Shown here one piece after another: positions 14,132 to 28,200 of a DNA stretch of 64,000 nt. Numbering within the stretch: position 1 is the stretch's first letter; each line of letters begins with the position of its first letter. Source of the stretch: Plectrocnemia conspersa (Eukaryota; Arthropoda; Insecta; Trichoptera; Polycentropodidae); assembly GCA_009617715.1 (NCBI GenBank), contig VTFK01000085.1, forward strand, positions 1,054,001 through 1,118,000. The letters are read 5' to 3'. The translations under genes were made by a program, and so were the position numbers. Below the pieces are notes generated by a model. The model ran no database searches. It was not told the DNA's origin and worked only from the letters and a program-made list of their open reading frames with translations.

Positions 14132-14213
14132 ATGGCAAAGAATATATTGCTTCGGAGCAGTCGTCGTCAATCTGCTCTGTACCGTCCACAAGTAGGCGGT
14201 TCAAGTTTCAATG
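14132..14213 (+). CDS. Candidate first coding exon, unknown protein
   Basis: An ATG in near-ideal insect start context (cacaaaATGG) opens a frame of 27 codons plus one base, then meets a consensus splice donor, G|GTGAGT. The peptide begins MAKNILLRSSRRQSALYRPQ and is basic, unlike the A/T-run peptides encoded by the surrounding sequence. Read through, the frame stops after three more codons. No downstream plus-strand exon was identified, so this may be the first exon of a gene running against dpr, or a coincidence. I recognise no family. Confidence 0.3.
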
Positions 14214-16035
14214 GTGAGTGATGGGTGTTTTAGTCCGGTGTTACAAATATACAAAAATAAAAATAAAATAAAAAGCTTAATCTAAAAACCTTAATAGGCA
14301 GTTTTAAATTAATTTATTTAACCAGTTCATGATTCAGATAAAAATCATAAAAAACATGTACAATGTTATTTTAATCATTTGTAATTTCTTCATTATTTTT
14401 TCATATACAGCATCTTGCTGTTCTTAGGTAAATCATGTTTCAACATGTTTGAAATAGGTCAGCTTAATAACTTATTGTTAAATTAATTAGATAATAAGAT
14501 ATAGTCCATTCACATTAAAAAAAGTCCAAAAGCTAAAGATAGTCACTGATAAGCTTAACAATAAATAAGGCATTAAACGGTCGATAAACTTTGTCAGCAT
14601 TGCATAAAAGTGTTTTTTATGAAACGGTTACCGAAAGATATTGTTGCCAGATATACATATTAGGTGTTAAAAAAGAGCACTTCAGAAACTCGTTCTTAGT
14701 TTACTCGTTGAGGTCAACTATGTCAATATTTGAAAGATTTTATCGATTTTAAAATTAAATATATTAATGTATTTATATTTTAAGTAATTTAGTAGTTTTA
14801 TAACATGGCGATATTATGTATTTGATATGCCAAAAAATTAGATGATTTTTTTGATATGATTATTTTATAAAAAAAAAAAATTTTTTTATACGTGTATATT
14901 TTATTCTGTAGTACCGGTTATATAAAAAAACAATACATAAAAATTAACTCCGTATTTATCCGCCATAAATTACCCGCTTTTTAATCCTTGGAATAACTTG
15001 AAGCTTAAAAGTTTCACTGAATCGAGAAGCTTTCAACTCGAACGCGCTCATAGTTTTTTGCAAGGCTCCCACCATTTGTTAAGAAGTTGCTTAAACTTTT
15101 TCAGCAACTGCGCTATACTTGAACGTTACACGTTTTAAACGTTAATTTATATCTTGTATGTTCGCAATTTAATCCAAACACGACATAAATTCAATAAATA
15201 AATAACGAACAAAAAATAATTGAACGTTACGCTCGGACGGAATCTAAAATATAAGCCATAAATGCTGGGCATTTTTTCGGCCGTTTAATATATTATATGT
15301 TTTATTTACTTTGCACATATCATGTATTAAATAAATGTTGTATATGTATTTTTGTGTTTTGATCACGAAATTCTATTTGTTTCTGTGCTCGTGCGGTTTC
15401 CTACATCATACAACGTCGAATAAGCCCTTTCCGCTTTGGAAACGCATTTCTGCTCCATTGAACTTTGCCTTTGCTACTCTTAGTACACCCATACATATCC
15501 AAGTACAGTGATATATACATATCTGACTATACTTTAACAAACAGGAGCTAATTTTTGGCCATGTTTCACAGATATATTAAAAGTGGGCGTTAAAACGTTA
15601 CCCTTACGAGCCATTTGCCCGTATGCCCGGAGACACATCAATTTTTATTATATCTCAACCACACGTTATTACCCCTATATTATTAGATCAATGGCGAACG
15701 GTCTAGGCGCCTCGGGGGTGAAAATAAAGCCGGGCCTTGTGTAAGATACCGTTATTTAACGGTAATAACTTTCCAATACTCCAATATTAACTCTTATCTC
15801 AGTAATATTATAAGTTCATCCTAAAAGCATTTTAATGGTTATTTTATACTACCAAACATTGTTGAAGCACTATAGCTTTAAGCTGTTTTTTTTCACAGAA
15901 TGCACTTGGAACGTTGTTCCTGCACATTTTTCAAAGGTATTGAAATTAATTTACTTATAAATTTATTTTTGAACATGATCTAGAAAATGTAACGGAAAAA
16001 TAGCATTTGATTTCTTACACCAATGTCTTTTTGCG

Positions 16036-16560
16036 ATGAAAGAAGATTATTTAAAAAATAATTTGCTCTCTCTGGCGTTTGAAGGCGCTGCTATGATGTT
16101 AAAGTGTAAAAGTGAAATAAAAAAATGGCTGTCAGAGCGTATACTTTCTATTTTAGTTTGGCATCGTGTTAATCATATACTAAAATCATCAGTAAGTAAT
16201 GCTTTTACAGAAACATTAGGAATAAATAAATTTGAATAATTTATTCATGAACTTCACGTCATATATACCATGCTTCAAAAAATATTAGCAAAGAGTTGCA
16301 TTTATGTTTAGAATTATTTGGGGCCTGAAGCTGCTGGAAATTAGAATAATTTTTAGTACCCGATGGGTTTCAACAAGTTTTGTATAGTTTTGGCTATGTG
16401 AAATAATTTTAAATTTATTGTGTATTATTTTAAAGAAGCAATTCATAATCACAAATATTTTCTGAAGCATGGCGTCAAGTTCATGACTAAATGTAATATT
16501 ACAGGTGATATAAATAATAAATGCACTTGAGAAATGGAATCTACACACATTTTATTAGAC
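16036..16560 (+). pseudogene. hAT-like (ZMYM/KIAA1586-type) transposase-derived relic
   Basis: The first 67 codons are open and read EGAAMMLKCKSEIKKWL, then ILVWHRVNHILKSSVSNAF. This matches the conserved 'DGAxxMxGxxxGvxxxL...xxWHCxxHRLELAvxDA' region of hAT-derived proteins, although the key Cys is replaced. After a stop, the same frame continues with FIHELHVIY, then PMGFNKF (where the family has DTRWVSSF) and NNFKFIVYYFKEA. These occur in the family order but are interrupted by several stops. The DDE/RNase H-like core is thus only partly represented, and the copy is dead. The dimerisation tail is missing. Confidence 0.65.
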
Positions 16561-17632
16561 CTAAGACTGATAGACGCTCTTTAAAATTAAAAAAGACCGT
16601 AATATGGACATGTTTTTGAAGACAAATGTTGTTGCTGTACGTGATTTTCGCATTCATGGAGTTTTACTTCACAAAAAATATTCAAGAAACAATCCTCCCA
16701 TTAACCCGAGTTTATTTTAAGGAAAATTTAAATTAGCAATATATAAAATAATTGTTCCATAAACTGCATTGCTTGTGCATTACAGTTGGACAAATTAATC
16801 ATTGGTTTCAACAGTTAGCACCGAAGAAAAAATATGAATATTTACCTTACATAAATGCACAAACAATTAATTTTATAAAATACTGTCTTTATTTAAACGC
16901 ACATAACTATCGAAATAAATTCCTGTTGAAATAGCACTTTTATTATTATTTTATAATAATTATTCTTATGGTAAATATTAAAATTTTAACCTAAAAGCAC
17001 TTATCGTCATATTTGACAGTCTTTCACATTTATTTATTAAAAAATGTTTATCTTACATTTATTATTAATAAAAGAGTTAAAAAAATTTTCATCATGTTTT
17101 AAAATTACCATTACCGAAAGTTCATTGCTCGATCAAAATCCCATAAGTTAAAGCGTTAAGAGTTTTCGACTTAACAATTTACGCTTTAGACTGTTCGCAA
17201 ACAATTGCAATTTAAACAATGTTAACTGTGTTTGCGTTAAACTTTGAAAACTATTACAAAATGTGCTAATGTCTTAGCAAACTTGTCGAAAGAAAATACA
17301 GCGTAGCAAAAAAATACCCTTTGAATTTTGCTATTCCATGTACTCCATAAATGATTTTTGATTTTATTTATAATGAAGTATTATATGTAATTAAATTTAT
17401 TTATAATTATAATGATACACACAAAAAATCATGTAGGTATATAACATAATATGAGTCAATGAATTATATTCTTCAATATTAGTTATATTCTTGAATGTGC
17501 TACTTTGAACAATACAAGTGCTATATATTCGTAATGTTTAGTGAATAAAATGACTCAGCGGTATCCTTATTTGTATTTTAATTTACAAAATTGTGAAAAT
17601 GAACTAGTGGAAGGGCAAAGGTGACCTCAAGC

Positions 17633-17666
17633 AAAAAATCGGATAATCTGAAGTATCCGATTTTTT
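17633..17666. repeat. Perfect 13-bp hairpin
   Basis: AAAAAATCGGATA and its exact reverse complement TATCCGATTTTTT flank an 8-base loop. It looks like a bacterial intrinsic terminator, but the setting is eukaryotic intergenic DNA. Immediately after it, the motif AGAAATCGATAT is repeated in tandem. Confidence 0.7.
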
Positions 17667-18974
17667 ATTTAGAAATCGATATCAAAATTAGAAATCGATA
17701 TTTACATGACGTAGCTCTCTGAGAATATCAAATCTAATAAAAAAAATTAATAGCAACTTGAAGTTGTTATTATAAATATAGTGACTATTTATATACTATT
17801 TTTATATGAATTTCGTAAAAAATATGATATGTGCTACTTGTATGTCGTTATATAAATATATTATAAGATTAAGTTCATTAACATTTTATTATTAGATAGT
17901 CAAATTCATTAACAAGGTATGTAAATGCAGCGTATTGGCTGATAAAATAGGTATACGGCTTCATTTAGTTATTTTTCTAATAAAACAACGTAATTTAAAG
18001 AAGTATTTTCAGTCCGTCCAATAAAAAAAATCATTGATTAAAAATATTTTATTTGTAATTTTGTACGTATTTGAGCGCAATTTATTTTTCACCTACAGTG
18101 AAACTTTCTAGACGCCTTCATTATTTGCAGTCCTTAAAAACAAATTTATATAAAAAAATATGTATAGCAAAATATTATGTTAGGCGAATTTAGCAAAAGT
18201 GTGTCAATAATAAAAAATAATATAATACAACTCTCGCATTTTTAATTAATTTTAAAAACTTTGCAAAATTCGCTGCTAATGAAGACGATGGAAGAATTTC
18301 TTAATTAGTTAAATATACTTTTAGTGCTTCTTATTATTTTATATCATTGATGAATATTAAATTATGTAAATAAATAATATTATTATGAATATTAAATTAA
18401 ATTTTAGTTGCTCAATGTTTTATTCTGCTCCTAGTATTGCATTTTAGTATGTTTATCTCAGTTTTATCGCACGATATAAAAGGTAGTGTGTATATAAATA
18501 AATAACGAAAACCTTTTTTTTAATGGACATTTTATTTACATAATGAAATAATTTTACACAATGAAATAGGTGAAAGACAAGTTTTTTAATAATGTACAGG
18601 TGTGGAAGATTATAAATCTTTTAAGAGAGAAGATACGGTATGAAACTGTATATAACAGCTAGACTGTCATTTTTTCGATAAAATCATTCAGTACTTTTCG
18701 TATATAAAAAAATTATCGCATTTTTTGTGATACGTAAAATTCAACATCACATTCGAATAATGTACAACGTGTCGTTTAATCTTCTTGTTATTTCAATATA
18801 AAATTTATTTAATATAATATTCATATTTTAAAATTAAAACTCGCTCTAAGAACAACTTCAATATATTTTTATATATAATATATCTTTATTTTTTTTTGAT
18901 AACTTATTTTAATACATATATTCTTGTCATATAAATAAATCACGTATGAGATACTCATTCATTCATTATTATAA

Positions 18975-18994
18975 TTTATTAAATATTTTTTTAT
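18975..18994 (-). terminator. Candidate polyadenylation signals of dpr
   Basis: Two AATAAA hexamers on the minus strand (18989-18994 and 18975-18980) lie about 145 and 160 bases past the dpr stop codon. In such AT-rich sequence the hexamer is common by chance, so the true cleavage site could be further downstream. Confidence 0.4.
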
Positions 18995-19139
18995 TAATTA
19001 TCACTGAACACTGTTCGTTTACTTCGTTGAAGTTTCTCCTTTCATCATATGAAATATTCAACAATATGATATCTTTATGCGAGTTATGTACATATATACA
19101 ATAATTTAAATTAATTAGTCCTTTAGCACTTTTCGTTTA

Positions 19140-19297
19140 TCATCCAGGATCAACTCGGAGGGTTTTCGTATTCACTCTCGATGGTCTATATGTCCAAAAT
19201 GTGTACAAAAACAGTACCTGAAGGGCTAGACATGATTGAAGGAGGAAGCAAGAAGCAGTTCTCGCTGCTTCTCCGTGCATCGCAGCAGGATGTTCAC
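19140..19297 (-). CDS. dpr-like: dpr terminal exon: hydrophobic C-terminal tail and stop
   Basis: The acceptor TTTTTCTTAG precedes the exon, which begins inside the Gly codon of GEHPAAM, the conserved segment after Ig2 in Dpr proteins. The remaining codons give a small polar stretch, then FLLQSCLALQVLFLYTFW, a hydrophobic segment, followed by a basic tail TYRPSRVNTKTLRVDPG and TGA at 19140-19142. Dpr proteins usually end in a hydrophobic tail that serves as a GPI signal or membrane segment. The 17-residue polar extension after it is long for a GPI signal, so a single-pass membrane segment is possible. An in-frame CAG|GTACTG inside the exon could be an alternative donor. Confidence 0.85.
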
Positions 19298-22200
19298 CTA
19301 AGAAAAATAAATTAAAAAATCATACAAGTTATTCTAAAGCAATTTAAAAATAAAATTGATTTATTATTATCATAAGATAACTTGTGTAAATATTGAATTT
19401 TCGTCGGTTACAACTCAAAACAATAAAATATGGATCAATACAGACTGAAGGTTATATAAGATATGTACATTTTTTTTAAAAACACTGATATTAAATTATA
19501 AAAAAATCTGGGTTTTAAAACTAAATATCGTAATAATAATTTAATTAAATTATATTTTTTTGTTTGAATTTAACCTTGAATTTTATTGGCTTTGTAAATA
19601 AACAAGACATTTGGTAAATTTTGTATTTTATTGGCTTTATTGTGTACCATTCTTACGTTAAAGTTTTTATTGCCACAATTTTGTATAAACTTTCTGAATT
19701 AAGTTTCTACTTAAAGTCAATTAAAGAGGTAAAGTACAAAATGTACAAATAACATTGGCGGTGTGTTAATGGGTTAGATGCGGTGCTACCTCTGTTTTGT
19801 TTTAAATATACTTTACAATTCAAATTTTAAAATAAACATTAATACTATTACTATCACTGGTAGCTCTGGCACTTCGCCAAAATGACGAAGCACGCACATA
19901 CAGTCCGCAAAATCCCAAAGTTGACATTTTCAACCTGCCGCATAATTAAGGTTAAACGAGCAATCAAAAGCGTATTAGAGCAAAAATTGTGTCCAATTAA
20001 CAGAAACATGGCCGATTTTGCTAACCCTCGTCGCTATGAATAAACAAGCACGCTTTAGCTTTCAGACCGACAAATCAATACAAATCATATTGTACATACA
20101 ACATATTTACAGTATTCATGTTTGGATATGATTGTTTACCAATCGAATAGCCGATTGTATTTAAACGTCAGATTGTGAAAGGTTATCGGGTCAATGCTGT
20201 GATTTTTTAATAGTCCTACAAAATATTATACTATTTACTATTTCTACTCTTATTTAACTTATTACCATTTAAAATGTGAACTCTCACATGAGCCACAGGC
20301 GCGTTCGAAGGTGCGCAGGTGTACATTCCGGAATCTGAGGCTCTTGCTCTTTGAACCAGTAATCTGCTGGAACTAGCCGCTCCCTTTTCAGTCACTAAGC
20401 TGATGCCCCCACGGGCCGAGTCGAAATTTATTACCTGTGGAATTAACTAAATAATCAGATATAGTTTAGCGATTAATCAAGTAATTCCTAACTCCTGTGA
20501 AATGGCTGAATTTGGATTAATACATAGATTAAACTATATAACACGAAGGTAAGATGCACGACAACCTTAAATATTGTTTAAAAAATCATACTTTATTGAA
20601 AAAAAAGCTGGAGAAATAATTTAGCGTATTTATATTTATGCCTGATAAAGAATAACAGATATCTGTACTCAAGTATAGATATATCTTAAGAAGTTGTCAC
20701 AATTATATTAGCATTATGACATAATGTATTGTATTGTAGAATTTATTATTTCAGAAAGACTTGAGAGACTTAGTACTAATTTACAGATTTGATTCTAAGG
20801 GTACTCGAATTTTTTGAAAAAGCAGACTCAACCAGAGAGTAAAATGACTATAGCGAAAGATATTTTATAGACGATGTCTCCATCTTGGTTGAGAAAATAC
20901 TTTTAATACAACAATAATTATATATATTTTTTATATTCTTTACCATTAAGTTATCCCAAAATAAATGTTGTTCTTTTACAAATATTTTTTTATTGTTAAT
21001 TTAAATTTTGATGGTTAAATTCAGATATAACATTTTCTCGCCTCTCGGCTAATTTTTTATATCCATTAGTATAAAATGGCTTAGATTCAAAATATTCTGA
21101 TAACTCTCGGTTCACATTGTCTGCATTCTAATTGTTTTAGTCTAGGAAGTGTTTTATTGATTAAAATAGTAGTAAATCATTCGTAAAGAGCAAGGTCTGG
21201 AGAATATGGTGGATGATATAAAACCAGGCAAGTTCCTTAATTTTATCGAAAGGCAATATCGTACTATGACAAGCACTCGATCTTGTAAATATTTAAACCA
21301 ATCTGGGTTAAGGGTAATTTGCAATTTTTTGAAAATTATTATTTATTGAGTATGTATCCTTTATAACAGGAAGTACAACATGTGAATACCCTGGGATGAT
21401 CTTTTATTTTTTGAGATCTTAAAAAAAATTGATACAAATATTATATTCATTAAATTTTTTTTTCTCTAAAAATGACAAAAAACACAAGTTTAATTTTTTT
21501 TTAATATAAAAAATTATATTATAAAAGATATTGCATTTTTAGATAATAAAGGGATTTTTGGCCCACTTCTATAATAAGTGGTTAATTACGATCTTATACT
21601 CTCAGTATTTATGTTTTTAAATACATTTTAAGGTTGACACTTACCCTCGCATTAATGTTTATATAGTTACATAGATAAACATATTTTAATATTAAAATAA
21701 AACTAATATTAATGTTAAATATGAGCTATAATTAAAAATACATTTTCTATGACATAAATTTTAACCAAAAAGGTTAATTTACTGTGGTAATTAATGAAAA
21801 AATAAAACAGTATTTTTTATAAAAAGAGACGTCATTTAGTGTTCTTGTATATTTTTCGTATATAAATTAATTTAAAAAATAATTATGATTATGATTGTTT
21901 TCATATAAAAAGTCTAGTATTAAATAGTATTTTTACAGGCATTAGACACAGGACTTGTTATCCCAGGAATAATTTATGACCTTTAAAAATCATAATATGG
22001 TAAGCTTGTTTTGCATGTTTTTTTTTACTTTTTTTTTGTATCATTGAAATATAGAGTAAATATACTTTTTAAAGTTTGACGTTACTTCAAATATGTTATA
22101 TTAAATCTAAGGCAAAATATAAGTTTTGATCTCGTGGACATCCATTATTATAAAACTTGCTTTTGTGACGCTTAATTTATTGTCTTATATTTCGGTTATA

Positions 22201-25200
22201 TAATAACATATAAATATTAATATGAAACAATCTCAAGGTATATTATAAATTGCAAGAAATGAAACGTATGGCTTTTTTAAAAGTGTAAAAATATCACATT
22301 TACTTATATAGAAATGTAAACGTATACGCTTAGAGGCAGCGGGGAAAAAAGGGAAATTAGCGCAGTAAATTTTAAGTGATTTAAGAGTTTGGGGATTGTT
22401 ATAAAGCCTACATTATTTGTAACGCAAGTAAACCGACCGTTACCGACTTTTTTTCGGGTCCGCCGAAATAACTTTTCAGAAAAGGATTTAACACGGGACC
22501 TTTTTGTGTGCGCCATTTTTTGTTTAGTCAGGAAATGGTCAATTTGTTTTTGGTTTGTTTTGATAAATAAACAGAATGCAATTAGATTTTTTACGTGATT
22601 CAAAGTTTAAAATAATTGTTGACCTAGTGACATGTTTTGGGTTAGGCTAGTTAAAAAAATGTTTTCACATGTACATATTTTTTGTAGGAAGCAAATCATA
22701 TGTAGTACTTCTTTAATATATTTAACAATTGATTAAATTTGTAAAAACATATATTAAAACCACAGTTATTTTAATATTTATGTAATTTATAGAATATATA
22801 ATGAAAAGTGACACTTTGCAGTTGATTAATATTATTATATTTATGTCTAAATCTAGGACATTATATTACTTATCTTTATTATATTATACTTTTAAATTAA
22901 AATTAAACTAATTAACTAGAGTAGTAATTTACCTGATCTAGATGAGACCACGTGATGGAGGGCGGAGGCTCTGGTGCGTGTCTAACCAAGCACGTCAAGT
23001 TGATGGTCGATCCTAGATTAATGAACAGTTCTGGTCCTCCCAAAATCTCCGTCTCGGGCTCTGTTAAACGAAATAATTAACATTAGTGTGATTACATTTT
23101 TTAAATTTTAGTTTTACAAGTGCGTTTTAGTATATTTTTCAACTACAAAACTGTATTTGACGATTCATTCTACTGACTTTCATCATTTTTTCAAGAATAA
23201 CATATTTTAAATGCGTTTCTCATTAGTACTCTTGTACTAAAAGAGTGTTCAAACTTAAGTCATTTATTCTTATCCTTATTTTTTGTTAATCAGCAAATGT
23301 TTTAGGAAGTCAAAAGAAAAAGTTAATAATCGTAATTCCTAGAGTCGGTCATAAAATCTATATTGTTAAATATTTTTTTTGAAGTAGAACTTCTACTTGT
23401 TTCAAAAATTGAAGCGGTTATAAAAAAATTTAAAATATTCAAATACATTTAACTTTTCTATACTAAAAATAATTCATTTTATTAGAACTGTAACTAATAA
23501 TAAGTATTGTTTTTAGTACTTTTTGAAAGAATGTAATATTTAGAGCTTTCCATTATCAACAAAACTAATGTTTTTATTGAAAATTATTTTTTGAAAATTT
23601 TTGAAGAAAAATGCTAGATCGAAATTTGCTAATTTATTAAGAATTTTCATAGAATATTTTTTTGTTTAAAATGAAATTTGTATGAATTTTTTGGATCTTT
23701 TCTAACCTCTGCATTTTTTTATACCGCCGTGCCAAATATTTTATAATAAGCATACTTTGTGTCAAAAATGTCATTGCCAAAAATTGTCAAAAATTGTCAA
23801 CCACTCAATTAACTTTATCATTGCTTTGGTAATCTATAACCAATATAATTAGATAAGAAAAACAGGCTCACGTGGTAATCGACAGATTGTAAAAATGTAT
23901 GGGAGCTTTTCAGTGTTACGCCATAAAATTAGTCTAGCGATAAACCTTAATCTCGGTTTTTTTAATAATCCAAAGAGGTTTTGTATCTTTATTTTGTTCG
24001 AAACATATAAAGTGTTAAACAACAACAGCTGTAAAAAATGTAACGATTCAGATATAAATACGGAAGCCCGAAATTTCCTTCAGAACTTGACGTTATGCAA
24101 TCAATCAAAGCAGATCGATCCGTTCTGGTTCAGTTTGCAAATCATCATTTAATAGTTCTCTTCAACGATCATACAGTTCTCAGTTGATCAATACCATGAT
24201 TATACATATAATATTTGATATACATGTAAAAAAATATATGTATATCAAAATTTTCAAAAAAATCAAGAAGTGAAAATGAGAATTTTCATTTTCACGTAAT
24301 TAAAAACATCGAGAGAACAGAATGCCTCAACAGAGCTATCTGACTTTTTACTGTCGGGTAAAGTAATCTAAACCGGATACAAACACAAATATATATTCAT
24401 ATATATATACTATAATAACGTATTATATTTATTTTTATTTATATTTTCAATTTTTTATTTCTGTATTTATTATATTTTTTATTATTATCCATATTGCTAA
24501 TATCGAGTAGATCAAACTCAACAATCGAGTATAACGACGTGGTTTTACCAATATATGTACATATGTATTTACATATATGTAAATTTTACATTGTATATTA
24601 TGGCGGTAATTTGGAGCTTTAATACACGTGTCGTGGTAGCGAAACGTTTTGCGCACGTGTGCCGCCTGTTGGCCGTCGCTTAAATAATTCATTTCAATCA
24701 GAAGCCCTTCTCCGGTGCGTACAAGGGCATGAAAGGGTTAAATTGAATTTGTGTCTCTCTGTGGGTGAGAATCGGTAGAAATCGAATTTGCTAATTGAGG
24801 TCGATGCTATAAAATTGGATTATTATTAAATTGCAATCTATGTTGCTATCAATATATGATTTAAATAATTATTTATAAGTATATATAGTATTCGTTTAAT
24901 AAATTTATTTATCATAATAAATATAAATATTAAAAAAAATATGAATTTAAAACTTTCAAAAGCCTAAAACCGTTTTTAGATGTTTGGATAAACAGAGTCT
25001 GAAGTTGGTTTATTAGTTCACAATGATATTTGCACTTGGGTATATATGTACATACATATATTTTCTGAAGATGATATAATATTTTGTATACATATGTAAA
25101 TTAATTTGCGTAAATTAAATGCATACTGAAGTTCTTTTCAATGTTTTTAAAATGCAATCAAAAGACCAAAATAATCATAAGTTTAAAAACTGCCATTAAA

Positions 25201-28200
25201 AAAAACTGATTTATCATATAAGGATGAAAATTCAAGACATCGCTCTATTATCCTGTTTATAAAACGGTATTACACATGAGACGGAGAAATGGTGTAAACA
25301 CTAAAATTATTTGACAAAAATAAAATCAGTATAGTTAATCTGTTAGTCTAAAAAGAATAAATATTTTAGATTAATTTTGCAGCGCTTTGAAGCAAAGGGT
25401 GATTTCTTAGAAATAATTGGTACTGTAATTTGTGTTCACTATCACGAGTTGTTAAGTGTGTCTTAGAGATTTTGCTCAAAGAGTTATTGGAAAGAAAGTG
25501 GCTCAGGCGGTGTATTAAGTTAAAACATTTTTATTAAACGCTATGGAAATTAAGAAGAAAAATTATGATAGTTTAAGCTTTTTTACTTTAATTTAGTTGG
25601 ATTAAAAATATTTCGAATTTTCATTTGTGACGTACCCTGTGACGTACGCACGAGTTCAATTTCGTTGAGAACAGTTGTCTCGTTACTGGGTTGACAGAAC
25701 TGATTTATATGTTTGAAGCTATAACACACAATATATAAACAGTATGACTTATTATCTGTTATTTGTTACAAAAGGAGGTAATGATAGTTGACTCCTTATA
25801 GACACTATTATTTATCATTGTCAAACTGTGTGTTAAAATTATTACTTTATTAGTTAATATTAATATATTTATTGATAAAAAAGTGACACAATTAAAATAA
25901 TATTTTTAGTCGAGTTAATTTAAAGCTGTCATTCGGAAGTTTTAAAATAGCAAGTATGAAAATAATTCATTAGAAAAAATAATAATTGACTTGTAATGCT
26001 GTTATACTACTTAATATGTTTTTAACATTGTCATTATTGACCTTAGTGCATTAGAAAGAGTTTCTTAAATGCAACGTCATAAAATTATTTTTCCTCACCT
26101 AAACCTAGTAGATTATCCTATAGCCTATATATTATAACTGTTTTATAGAATAGTTTGTACACTTACTGACGTTGGTTATAGAAGGAGGAAGGCCAAAATC
26201 TTCAAAATAAATATCAAGCAATAATGTCTTACATAATTCGATATGATCGATCAGAATATCAAATGATTTTTTTGTGAGAAAAATGAAATATTTTTTGCTT
26301 TAATTTACGACAATTTACCACATTTTCACTAATTATTAACGTCATTGATATGTAAATAAATTAGAGATTTTTTTTGCACAGAAAAAAAACAATTACTCGA
26401 TGACATTTTAAACATAGAAATAAATATTACATTCAAGACTATTTTATATAAAGATATTGAAAGTATAAATGTAACATTGTGAAAACAAAAATGTAAATTT
26501 GCAGTTAAGCAAAAAAATTGAACTTTCTAAATAAACTAAAACACTTCTCTCTGGTGGCAGCTGGAGAAAATTACTTTCGTACAACTTTGCTACACAAAAA
26601 CAATACTATCTATACTTCATAGGCGAGAGATAATATTTGGCTTTTGGTATCATTCCAAGCTAGTAATCCTAAACCCGAAATATAGAATCTTACGTAACTG
26701 AAAAATATCTCTATTATTATATTAAAAAATAATTAGAAGGAGTATTTTGATATGGTCATAATTTACATATATTATCATCTGAGTTGCCAACATATGTTTT
26801 TTAAAATCATTTCCTGCTGATTTAACTGACTTTAAATTTATTGCATATTTCTTATAACAATAACAATGACAAAATACATGAATTTCAATACAATATTATT
26901 TACTTTGTATATACAGTTTAGCCACAATTACTTCTATTTCAACTATTATTATTTACAAAAAGTAATCATAAATTATATACATTTTAAGCCTATGTTTATA
27001 TAAAGAAGTTTTTAAAAAGGGGTATTTTATTAGTTATTTACACACGCGTCTTTGTAAATGATTAATTCGACAACCATAAATTTAACTCTAGTATGCAAAT
27101 TACCTATAATTTTCACGTAATTGCGCGATTACTTTATATTTATAGAACATGTACACGACATCATGCGCCTATATTTTTTAATATAATTATTTGCACATGA
27201 AATTAATAATAGCTTTTCATACACATAATTGGTTGACACAGGTCTCCTTGTGTGCTTATATTGAACCGGTCAACATACACATACTTGGCATATGAGTGTA
27301 TTTCGTGATTTGTGTTTCAATTGAATTCTACTAGCTTTGTGAAACACGCACCCCAAAGACAAACGACAGAAACATCCATTAAGAGCAATCTTCTGTATGA
27401 CTATCACACAGAAACACAATTATGTGCTTCGGCCAATCCCAAAGGATTATGGCGTGACCCCTTGCAATTGCCCTTGACAAGGATAAAACATGCCATTTGT
27501 GTTTTAGGGTCAGACATATAAATTACGAGACCAAAATGTTGAATTTTTCATCGCGGTTTTAAAGATTTTTGCAAAATAATATGCTTAATCGATTTTTGAA
27601 ATTGTACAATGAAAGGTATTGAGTTTAGCATATTTTTTGTTTATAATAGGATAAGGTAGTACATTAAGATACTCTTTGAAATAAATACAAATCAAATAAT
27701 ATTTTAACTAAATTAATTTTTAAAGGTTTTGTAACTTTAACACTGTAAAAATGTTAACTTACATCTATCATAAAGCATGCAAGGATAAAAGCAATTGGCA
27801 CATCTTTATAGTTACAATAAAACCTTGAATTTCGTGTGATTTAGTTTACGAGTATCTCAAAATTTCAAATTACTTGATAAACGAGCGATATTTTGCAATA
27901 CGGGCAGTGTGTATTGGGTCTCTTTCTCTCCAATGCAGATAATGATTTTTTTGTAATTTAAAAAGCAAAAATTCGAAATGATCAAAGAAACAAATCCTAC
28001 CCTCAGACTCTTTTGAAATAATTATTTCCACATCTTGAGCTACCTTAAGATTATCGATAAAGCATAAGGTGGGGTTACAAAGAAAACTGTGGCCTAATTG
28101 TATTGACGGGTTTGCTCGTCAACTGTCGATAAAAATGTGTTCATAACAAAAAAATAGGACTGGAAGCCATTAACACGATATTCAAAAGCTAGTTATTTGG

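Larger units (their letters stand above)
14214..18974. other. Intergenic, AT-rich; downstream flank of dpr
   Basis: Apart from the hAT-like relic at 16.0-16.6 kb and a hairpin at 17.63 kb, listed separately, nothing coding is supported. G+C-richer patches occur near 15.0-15.25 kb and 15.55-15.76 kb. An open frame at 16752-16934 has no family match. Confidence 0.5.

Noticed and set aside
17633..17666. Hairpin with T-run resembling an intrinsic terminator
   Set aside because: Bacterial-type termination has no role here; kept only as a hairpin.
22304..22603. Overlapping open frames on both strands in a dpr intron
   Set aside because: Both strands open, no conserved motif; low stop density explained by local composition.
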